Assembly: GCA_942491415.1 (NCBI GenBank)
Contig: CALOAD010000020.1
Location: forward strand, 124,001 to 188,000
Length of the DNA stretch: 64,000 bases
From: CALOAD01 sp942491415
GTDB taxonomy: Bacteria; Cyanobacteriota; Vampirovibrionia; Gastranaerophilales; CALOAD01
Direction of reading: 5' to 3'
Part shown: one piece after another, positions 54,896 to 61,884 of the stretch
Numbering within the stretch: the first letter of the stretch is position 1
Layout: the number at the start of each line of letters is the position of its first letter
Made by a program: the position numbers and the translations under genes
The notes under the pieces: generated by a model
What the model saw: only the letters and a program-made list of their open reading frames with translations
What the model was told of the DNA's origin: nothing
The model's database searches: none

Positions 54896-57800
54896 ATGAA
54901 AAATATTAATAAAAAAGCATTAATCACTGCTTGTGTTGCAGCTTCGATGACTTTAAGCTTTAATACTGCTGCAGCCCTTGATTCTGCTAATTTTCCTATC
55001 GTAGATAGTACATCAAGTAATATTACCGACATATCTGTCACCGGTGATCAAATGAACATCGTACAAAATGGTTTAGTTGGTGCTATTGATTGGAATTCAT
55101 ATAATATCGGAGCAGGTAAAACAGTTAACTATGACTTTGATAATGCTAATTCTCTTTCAATAAACAGAGTCACAGGTGCTAATATGTCTGTTATTAATGG
55201 AAATATCACGCAATCAGGTGCCGGTGGTGGACATGTGATTCTTGTAAATCCTAACGGTATTTACCTGGGACCAACTGCGAATATTAGCCTTGAAGCTTTT
55301 ACAGCCAGTACTCATAATGCGGTAAAATTAAACGGATCTTCGGGTTTGCTGAATAATGTTGCTAATATAGATAATGCAACAGTTTTTAATAACCTCTTGT
55401 TTGAAGATCTAGACTTAAGCAATTACGGTATCTTCATTGATGGAGCCACTATTACTACAGATGCAACTGCTGATAAAGATAATTTGAATATTCTTTCAAC
55501 GGCTATAAAAATGTCAGATGCCACACTAAACGGTGGAAATGTTAATATAAACAACTTTACGGACATGGAACTAAGAAATGATACAGGTTTAGGATTAGGT
55601 GCAGGTGCAAACTTCGGCGTTAATCCTGATACAGTTGAAATTCTAGATCAAAACGGAATAGGAACAGTCCAAAATCAAGCCCTTGTAACAACAGGTTCTA
55701 ACTCAATTACAGGTCGTGAAGTTACTACTCTTATAAGGGCAAATAATATTTATGCTAATCATTTAATCAATTTGGCAGGTATAGTTAAAGCTACTGAAGG
55801 TGATATAAATATAACAGAATCAAATAATCAGGTTAATATAGCGGACGGAGCCATATTAACGGCTGAAAAAGGGAGTATCAATATCAAGACTATTACAATA
55901 TCTGACGATCAAACAGAAGATATTGTAGTTGGGAATGATGTTACATTCTCGGCAAAAAATGATATTAATATATCAACTTACTTTGCGGATAAAAATACAG
56001 GGAATCTGATTTTCGGTGATAATGTAACTTTCAATGATGAAACAAAAGTTGCAAATCCACTGGGGAACATTAATATACAAACGGGTAATTATCTGAATGT
56101 CAATGATGATAAAACCTTCGGCAATATAACATTTGGCAGTGATGCCGACCTTAATGCAACGGGAGATATAAATATTATAGCTTCATCATTAGGAAATAAT
56201 GTAAAAGGCGGTTATATTCAATTTGGTAACCATACTTTAATAAATTCGGATGCTGATTTAGTAATTAAAACCAAATCTACACGAGCAGGAGAAAAGAGCA
56301 GTATTACTTTCGGCAATTTTGACTCGACTGAGACTGATCCGCATATTTGGGCAAAAGAAATTGAAATAAGTACATCTACAAGCGGAAATTTAGCCGGAGA
56401 TATTAACTTTGGCAATGATATGTTTATGAAACAAAAAGTAGGAGCTTCAAGTGCTATAGATATTGTTTCAACAGGAGGAACTATCTCCGGTGATATCAAT
56501 TTTGGTAATAATAATAAAATTGAAGCCATTAAAGGTATTAGTATAAACAGTTCTACCGTAGGTGACAATGAAACCTCAGGAGATATCAATTTTAATGGTG
56601 CTATCAACTTAGCATCAACCGATGGAGCTATAATACTAAATTCTGAATCAAGCGGGGTTAATGCCCGATCAGGAAATATAGTGTTTAATGGTGATACAAC
56701 TTTAACAAATGAAAATGCTGAGATAGGAATAATCAGTAAAGTTGTCGGCAATGAAGGTAGATCAGGAAATATAATATTTAATGATGATGTGACATTAACA
56801 AATGAAAATTCAAATATCTATATGCAAACATTCTCATTTAATGGTAATAATCAAGTATCAGGTAATATAACTTTCAATGGTGATGTTAATGTAACTGTGG
56901 GCAATATTTCCAAAACCGGAGGTTATTTTAAATTAGAAACAATAACTTCTAATAGTTCTGATTCTGTATCAGGTGATATAACTTTTAAAGGTACTGTTGA
57001 CATTAATTCTGATAATCTCAATTATATCGATACTCAAAGCATTGACTCCAATTCAAAATCAGGTAATATAACTTTTGAAGGTGATGCTACTATTAACTCA
57101 AATAATAGTAATTATATCTATTCTTATAGTAATGGAGCCAATTCAACTTCAGGTAATATAACTTTTGAAGGTTATACTACCATTAATGCTGAAAATGGTA
57201 GTAATTTTATCGCTGTTCAAAGCCAAGGACTTAATTCAAAAGCAGGTAATATAACCTTTAAAAAAGGTGTAAATATGATAACCAAGGATAATATTATTTT
57301 TAGAACAGGGGTAACACTTGAAAATTCAAATGCAGGTAATATAATTTTTGGTGATGATTCTTCATTACTATCAAAAGAACGTAATATCTACTTCAAAACA
57401 TTTGCCAGCTCTAAGAACTCAAATGCCGGAGATGTTATATTCAAAGGCGATACAGACATTACGGGTGGTTCGATTCTCTTTGAAGCAGGAGCTCACCCGG
57501 TTAATACTCCAACTGGAAGAGCCGGTAGTATTTATTGGGATAATATGACTTTTAGTAGCCCAATTAGTGGCGGTAAATATATTAAATTTGACGTTCTTAG
57601 TGTTGATTCAGGAATTATACCTTCAATACAAAGAATCTCTGATACGACATTATTCCGTGCCACTTTTAATAATATAAATACTATTGATTATTATGAGACT
57701 GACGGTCCTAATTCTGCTAAATCAGGAACTATTGGCAATCCTTATATAGAACCGACTCCAATACCGATAGTTTCAAAACCTTCCAGCATGCCGGAACCCT

Positions 57801-58105
57801 CCGTATTATCAAAAACAACAGACGGTGTTTTTGGAGAAACTCAAAACCAACAAAACAACGCTAATGCGAACACTGGAAACCCTGAATTGAATCTCAATAT
57901 AGAATCATCGGGAAATACTGTTGGTGTTAATTCGATGCTTGGACAAGAAAATATCATAATTAATGATAATGTTCTTTCTCAAGTTCCATCGAGTAGTAAT
58001 ATAGCTATTGGATCTTCACCGTCTTTTTCTGAGGAAAAACCAAGGTTAGAAGGAAAAAATAAATCTTCAATATTTAAACAATTATTTGAAAAATTGAAAA
58101 AATAA
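54896..58105 (+). CDS. TpsA exoprotein, filamentous-hemagglutinin-type, with 30-residue repeats
   Basis: The 1069-residue protein has a signal peptide (about 1-28, ending NTAAA), a TPS secretion domain (30 to about 280) with IDWNSYNIGAGKTVNYDF and VILVNPNGIYLGPTANI (the NPNGI motif), and a long beta-helix-like Asn/Gly/Thr-rich body. Residues about 500-850 carry repeats of about 30 residues (see the repeat entry). The last 110 residues are Pro/Ser/Asn-rich and end in a basic helix (IFKQLFEKLKK). The cognate TpsB precedes it. It probably functions as a surface adhesin. A terminator follows at 58117. Confidence 0.92.
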   Translation: MKNINKKALITACVAASMTLSFNTAAALDSANFPIVDSTSSNITDISVTGDQMNIVQNGLVGAIDWNSYNIGAGKTVNYDFDNANSLSINRVTGANMSVINGNITQSGAGGGHVILVNPNGIYLGPTANISLEAFTASTHNAVKLNGSSGLLNNVANIDNATVFNNLLFEDLDLSNYGIFIDGATITTDATADKDNLNILSTAIKMSDATLNGGNVNINNFTDMELRNDTGLGLGAGANFGVNPDTVEILDQNGIGTVQNQALVTTGSNSITGREVTTLIRANNIYANHLINLAGIVKATEGDINITESNNQVNIADGAILTAEKGSINIKTITISDDQTEDIVVGNDVTFSAKNDINISTYFADKNTGNLIFGDNVTFNDETKVANPLGNINIQTGNYLNVNDDKTFGNITFGSDADLNATGDINIIASSLGNNVKGGYIQFGNHTLINSDADLVIKTKSTRAGEKSSITFGNFDSTETDPHIWAKEIEISTSTSGNLAGDINFGNDMFMKQKVGASSAIDIVSTGGTISGDINFGNNNKIEAIKGISINSSTVGDNETSGDINFNGAINLASTDGAIILNSESSGVNARSGNIVFNGDTTLTNENAEIGIISKVVGNEGRSGNIIFNDDVTLTNENSNIYMQTFSFNGNNQVSGNITFNGDVNVTVGNISKTGGYFKLETITSNSSDSVSGDITFKGTVDINSDNLNYIDTQSIDSNSKSGNITFEGDATINSNNSNYIYSYSNGANSTSGNITFEGYTTINAENGSNFIAVQSQGLNSKAGNITFKKGVNMITKDNIIFRTGVTLENSNAGNIIFGDDSSLLSKERNIYFKTFASSKNSNAGDVIFKGDTDITGGSILFEAGAHPVNTPTGRAGSIYWDNMTFSSPISGGKYIKFDVLSVDSGIIPSIQRISDTTLFRATFNNINTIDYYETDGPNSAKSGTIGNPYIEPTPIPIVSKPSSMPEPSVLSKTTDGVFGETQNQQNNANANTGNPELNLNIESSGNTVGVNSMLGQENIIINDNVLSQVPSSSNIAIGSSPSFSEEKPRLEGKNKSSIFKQLFEKLKK
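56395..57460 (+). repeat. About twelve tandem ~90-nt (30-codon) repeats inside the TpsA gene
   Basis: Units beginning with a Ser/Ala-Gly-Asn/Asp-Ile-x-Phe core recur near 56395, 56489, 56578, 56669, 56760, 56860, 56970, 57061, 57151, 57243, 57333 and 57425, nearly all 89-94 nt apart (two at 100 and 110). At the DNA level the ones at 57061 and 57151 share TCAGGTAATATAACTTTTGA. The spacing fits one rung group of a beta-helix. Confidence 0.8.
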
Positions 58106-58116
58106 ATAAATCAATT

Positions 58117-58142
58117 AAAAAGCCCCGTTAGGGGCTTTTTTT
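58117..58142 (+). terminator. Rho-independent terminator after TpsA
   Basis: AAAAAGCCCC-GTTA-GGGGCTTTTTT: stem with four G-C pairs extended by A-T pairs, followed by T run, 12 nt past the TpsA stop. Confidence 0.9.
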
Positions 58143-58226
58143 AATATTAGTATTTTAAAGAAATTTTCCTTCTAATCTTGAAAGTTATTTTGTGATATAT
58201 TTTTTACAGAAAAAAGGGAGGTTTTA

Positions 58227-58922
58227 ATGTCACATATTCATATACCCGATGGTGTTTTGCCCCTGTGGTTATGGGTTTTAGGTTATGTAATAGTTTTTGT
58301 TTCAATGTTTTTATTGTCAAGATCGTTGAATAGCAGAACATTAAAAAAGAAAATACCTCTTGTTGCTGCTTTTTCAGCCTTGATTATTTTATCAATGTCT
58401 TTTATTGTAATACCTCCTGTATATCATCTTAAGTTAGTGGCTTTTTCAGGGATAATACTTGGTCCTTGGGCTAGTGTTGTAGCAGCTTTTGTTGTTAATT
58501 TAATGTTGGCTTTAGCAGGTCATGGAGGCATTACTATTGTAGGGTTAAATACAGTTGTTCTTGCATTAGAAGCGATAGTGGCTTTTGTTTGTTTTAGGTT
58601 TTTTAAAAAACACTTTAAAAAAGTATTTTTAAGTGCGTGTCTCGCAACAATAATAGCGTTAGTGGTTTCTGTGTTTATAAATGCTCGGATTATTTACGCA
58701 GGCACAAGTGAATTCCCTAATTTTCAATGCCATCAATGTGAACATTCTCACAATCATAATCATAAAAGTCATTCTGATGATAATAATTTTAACTTGAAGA
58801 AATTTTTAATACTCGTATTTTCTTTAGGCTCTGTGGGTATAATAACAGAAAGTCTTTTGACGGGTTTTATTGTCAGTTATATAAGTAGAATTAAGCCGGA
58901 TTTAATTAATTATGAATATTAA
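58227..58922 (+). CDS. cbiM: CbiM-type cobalt/nickel ECF transporter substrate component
   Basis: The 231-residue protein begins MSHIHIPDGVLPLWLWVLGY; the conserved His2-like N-terminal metal site (M-x-I-x-H) and IPDG are diagnostic of CbiM/NikM. ILGPWASVVAAFVVNLMLAL and GHGGITIVGLN follow, with six or seven helices. Between the last helices a loop, CHQCEHSHNHNHKSH, is rich in His and Cys and could bind metal. Preceded by GGGAGG. CbiN is not encoded next to it. It overlaps the CbiQ gene by 11 nt. Confidence 0.9.
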   Translation: MSHIHIPDGVLPLWLWVLGYVIVFVSMFLLSRSLNSRTLKKKIPLVAAFSALIILSMSFIVIPPVYHLKLVAFSGIILGPWASVVAAFVVNLMLALAGHGGITIVGLNTVVLALEAIVAFVCFRFFKKHFKKVFLSACLATIIALVVSVFINARIIYAGTSEFPNFQCHQCEHSHNHNHKSHSDDNNFNLKKFLILVFSLGSVGIITESLLTGFIVSYISRIKPDLINYEY

Positions 58923-59514
58923 AGATATTGATTATTTAGCAGTGTTTGGTGATAGTAAATTGCACAAAATTAAAGCTCTTTATAAGTTCATTTTTATAGC
59001 TTTAATTTTGTTTTTAGCACTGTCTTTTAAATCTGTTTATTTTGCGATAAGTCTTTACTTTATTGTTTTTTTTATAAATATAATTAATGGTTTTCAAGTA
59101 AAAAAAATATTTCTTTTATCTTTTTTCCCTATTTTGTTTTTAGTGGTTTATTTTTTGTCGATTGAGAATCTAACTGTGAATTATTTTTTGATGACTGTTT
59201 TTAGAGTATTGAGTCTTTCCACATCTTTTTCATTGTTAATTTTCACCACTGATTATTCAAAAATATTAAAAACTTTAAAAATATTCATGCCGGATTTTTT
59301 GGCAAAAACTTTATTTTTAACGTATAGATCTATTTTTATATTGCTAGACGTGGCGGAAAATATTAAAACCACGATGCATTTAAGAGGAAGACTTCAAATA
59401 AAACGACCGTTTTATTCATTATCTATAGTTGGTAATTTTTTAGGCTTATTTATTGTAAGAGTGAGTGATTTAAGTGAAAAAACAGCAGAAAGTTTATCAT
59501 TGAGGGGGTTTTAA
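58912..59514 (+). CDS. cbiQ: CbiQ-type ECF transporter transmembrane component
   Basis: The 200-residue protein starts IKDIDYLAVFGDSKLHKIKA, matching CbiQ N-termini, has four or five helices and the cytoplasmic coupling-helix signature TTMHLRGRLQIKRP and, at the very end, ESLSLRGF, with the A-x-x-x-R-G motifs that engage the ATPase. Length is slightly shorter than typical CbiQ (about 225). It lies between CbiM and CbiO with overlaps of 11 and 1 nt. Confidence 0.88.
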   Translation: MNIKDIDYLAVFGDSKLHKIKALYKFIFIALILFLALSFKSVYFAISLYFIVFFINIINGFQVKKIFLLSFFPILFLVVYFLSIENLTVNYFLMTVFRVLSLSTSFSLLIFTTDYSKILKTLKIFMPDFLAKTLFLTYRSIFILLDVAENIKTTMHLRGRLQIKRPFYSLSIVGNFLGLFIVRVSDLSEKTAESLSLRGF

Positions 59515-60350
59515 TGAGTGAGTCTGAAAAAATCATTGAAATAATGTGCGCAGAGCATATTTATCCTGATAAAACAAAAATTGAGCTTTGTGGAAAAGAG
59601 TTTTCTGTAAATTATGGTGAAAATATAGCATTATTAGGTGCAAACGGCAGTGGTAAAACTACTTTAATTAAGCATGTTTTAGGTTTGTTGACTCCCAGCA
59701 AGGGAGAGGTTAAAGTCTTTGGAAAGAACCCGTCAAAAGACTTTGATGATATAAGAAGCAAAATAGGCGTTGTATTACAGAATGTAGAAGAACAACTCGT
59801 GGGTCCTACAGTGCTGGAAGACGTTATGTTTACTCCTTTAAATATAGGATTTTCACATCAAGAAGCAAAAGAAGCCGCTGAGCAAACGCTTAAGATGTTT
59901 GATATTTGGGATTTGAAGGATAAAATAATTCATTATTTATCAGGTGGTGAAAAACGAAAAGTCGCACTCGCCGGGGCTTTGGTGCATAACCCCAAACTTT
60001 TGGTTTTGGATGAACCTTTTGCGAATATTGATCTAAAAACTCAGAAAGATTACGCTACATGTTTGAAAAAAATTTGTGAAGATAAAGACATTACTCTTAT
60101 ATTTTCTTCTCATAATATTGAAATAGCTGCATATCTTGCTGATTATATTTATATGATTTCAAAAACAAAAATAACAAAAAAAATTACACCTCTGGAAGCT
60201 TTTTATACTAATAATCAAATAAGTGAATATAACTTGGAAGAACCGAGCATTATAAAACTGTTTAAGATACTACAAGAAAATGGTAAAAACATTGGAAACC
60301 CAACAAATATTAATGAAGCTTTTGATATGTTATTGAATTATATTGTTTAA
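59514..60350 (+). CDS. cbiO: CbiO-type ECF transporter ATPase
   Basis: The 278-residue ABC ATPase has Walker A LLGANGSGKTTLIKHVLGLL (about 41-60), Q-loop VVLQNVEEQLVGPTVLEDVM, signature YLSGGEKRKVALAGAL (about 142) and Walker B LLVLDEPFANID. QNVEEQLVG(P)TV is characteristic of CbiO/EcfA. It powers Co2+ or Ni2+ uptake with CbiM and CbiQ. No other cobalamin-transport gene adjoins, and no cobalamin riboswitch was recognised upstream of the operon. Confidence 0.92.
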   Translation: MSESEKIIEIMCAEHIYPDKTKIELCGKEFSVNYGENIALLGANGSGKTTLIKHVLGLLTPSKGEVKVFGKNPSKDFDDIRSKIGVVLQNVEEQLVGPTVLEDVMFTPLNIGFSHQEAKEAAEQTLKMFDIWDLKDKIIHYLSGGEKRKVALAGALVHNPKLLVLDEPFANIDLKTQKDYATCLKKICEDKDITLIFSSHNIEIAAYLADYIYMISKTKITKKITPLEAFYTNNQISEYNLEEPSIIKLFKILQENGKNIGNPTNINEAFDMLLNYIV

Positions 60351-60623
60351 ACAATTAAGACGTTGAAATTTCCATGTTTTATCTTTTATTTGAAGTAATA
60401 AGGTTGTAAAAAACAGTTACATGCCGGAAGCTTATAAAACCTTATAATTAAAGAATTAGCGTTAAGAAAGACTGTTTTACATGCCTTGGCAAATGTAAAT
60501 AAATGTTAAAAAAGGATGTGTTTTTATCGCTTTTTATTAAAGATAAAAACAGATTGTGCAGATAAATAGAATATAACAGAATACAATAAGTTATTTATTA
60601 CCAATACTAAGGAGATCTTAAAG
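60351..60623. promoter_or_regulatory. Upstream region of the RTX-like gene with TTACATGCC repeats and a palindrome
   Basis: The 9-mer TTACATGCC occurs at 60417 and again at 60477, exactly 60 nt apart. The second copy starts within an imperfect palindrome, TTTACATGCC-TTGGCAAATGTAAA (60476-60499). These could be operator sites for the calcium-binding protein gene; no regulator can be named. A ribosome-binding site AAGGAGAT lies at 60610. No other gene is present. Confidence 0.4.
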
Positions 60624-61700
60624 ATGGACAAAATTTTACCAATTGAACAAATGCATGGGTACAACACGATTATCGGTGGAGATGGCGATGATGTAATTAC
60701 CGTATCAGGTGATCATAACACTGTCGATATGGGAAAAGGTAATGATGATCTTACTTTTTTCGGCAGTCATAATGATATAGACGCCGGAGATGGAGATGAT
60801 GTTATTGTTACAGATGCAAGCATTCTTCCTGAAGGAATGGCAAGAACACAAACTGCACATTCTCAAGAAACAGAAGTTTTAAATAGCTCTACATCTTCTC
60901 AATCAGGAGATTGGATGACAACAACTAATATGCAGACTACTAATGTGTATGATCATACAGTGGTAAGTGAATTGGGATCAAACAATAACAATATTAAAGC
61001 TGGAAACGGCAACGATGTAATAAAACTAGTTGGAGCTCAAAACACTGTTGACGGTGGAAAAGGAAACGATTTAATCGATATTAGAGCACCAAAAGTTCTT
61101 TCTGATACAAGAGAATTAAATTCGTCAGAATCTTCAACTCTAGTTACCGGAACTTCTCGAACTTATGTAGATCCTTTAGTTCTTGATCTTGATAAAGATG
61201 GAGAAGTCGAAGCTCAAGCAGGAATGGGTATTGATATCGATGGTGATGGTAAGGCTGATGGCGCCGCTGTCGGTGGAGATAAAATGCTTGCAATGTCAGA
61301 TCTTAATGGAAATGGAATAATTGATGGTGCTGAAGTATTCGGCGATAGAACTATCAACCCATTTACAGGTCAAGCAATGAATTCGGCTAACGGTTTTGAA
61401 GCACTTAAAAACATTGCATTATCTGCTGAAAATCAAACAGGTTTAGATGTATATAATAATGGTAATGTAGATATTAACTTGCTAAGCCAAGCTATGCAAA
61501 TGGCGAATGTTGGATCACTTGGATTTGTAAGTGATAATAACAATGAAGAAATTGAAGACCTAGAAGGTGTATCTTCTGTCAACGTTGATGATTATGATGA
61601 AGTACAAGACACAGGAGATGTTCAACATAATCAACAAGGTACCTACATTGATGAAAATGGAAATGTACAAAAAGCAGACGATGTATGGTTTAACATATAA
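60624..61700 (+). CDS. RTX/EF-hand-like calcium-binding protein, probably type I secreted
   Basis: The 358-residue acidic protein has RTX-like nonapeptides in two blocks: IIGGDGDDVITV, DMGKGNDDLTF, DAGDGDDVIVT (about 16-67) and KAGNGNDVIKL, DGGKGNDLIDI (about 131-157). Residues about 188-240 carry three Dx[DN]xDGxxD-like loops (LDLDKDGEVEAQ, DIDGDGKADG, DLNGNGIIDGAE), EF-hand-type calcium sites. There is no signal peptide, as for type I secretion substrates, and the C-terminus ends KADDVWFNI. Transport genes are not nearby. Its relation to the RTX fragments in the island is not clear. Confidence 0.75.
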   Translation: MDKILPIEQMHGYNTIIGGDGDDVITVSGDHNTVDMGKGNDDLTFFGSHNDIDAGDGDDVIVTDASILPEGMARTQTAHSQETEVLNSSTSSQSGDWMTTTNMQTTNVYDHTVVSELGSNNNNIKAGNGNDVIKLVGAQNTVDGGKGNDLIDIRAPKVLSDTRELNSSESSTLVTGTSRTYVDPLVLDLDKDGEVEAQAGMGIDIDGDGKADGAAVGGDKMLAMSDLNGNGIIDGAEVFGDRTINPFTGQAMNSANGFEALKNIALSAENQTGLDVYNNGNVDINLLSQAMQMANVGSLGFVSDNNNEEIEDLEGVSSVNVDDYDEVQDTGDVQHNQQGTYIDENGNVQKADDVWFNI

Positions 61701-61745
61701 AAAATAAAAGATACTTCTTTTATAAAGTATAAATAACTTGTTATT

Positions 61746-61777
61746 AAAAAGCTTCACATTTGTGGAGCTTTTTATTT
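61746..61777 (+). terminator. Terminator after the RTX-like gene
   Basis: AAAAAGCTTCACA pairs with TGTGGAGCTTTTT with one G-T pair; the stem is followed by T-rich sequence, 46 nt past the stop. Confidence 0.75.
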
Positions 61778-61884
61778 GCCAGAACAAACTTAATTAAATA
61801 AAGTCTCGTAAAATATCTGAATTTTTTATTTAATTCAAATATTTTACATGGGATAATTAAAAATAAAAGAAAAAGTAAGATTGT

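Noticed and set aside
56218..56751. 177-codon open frame on the minus strand inside TpsA
   Set aside because: It mirrors the repetitive composition of the plus-strand exoprotein and has no ribosome-binding site or recognisable domain.
58143..58226. Possible cobalamin riboswitch before CbiM
   Set aside because: The leader is under 90 nt and lacks a B12-box-like sequence or large structured region.
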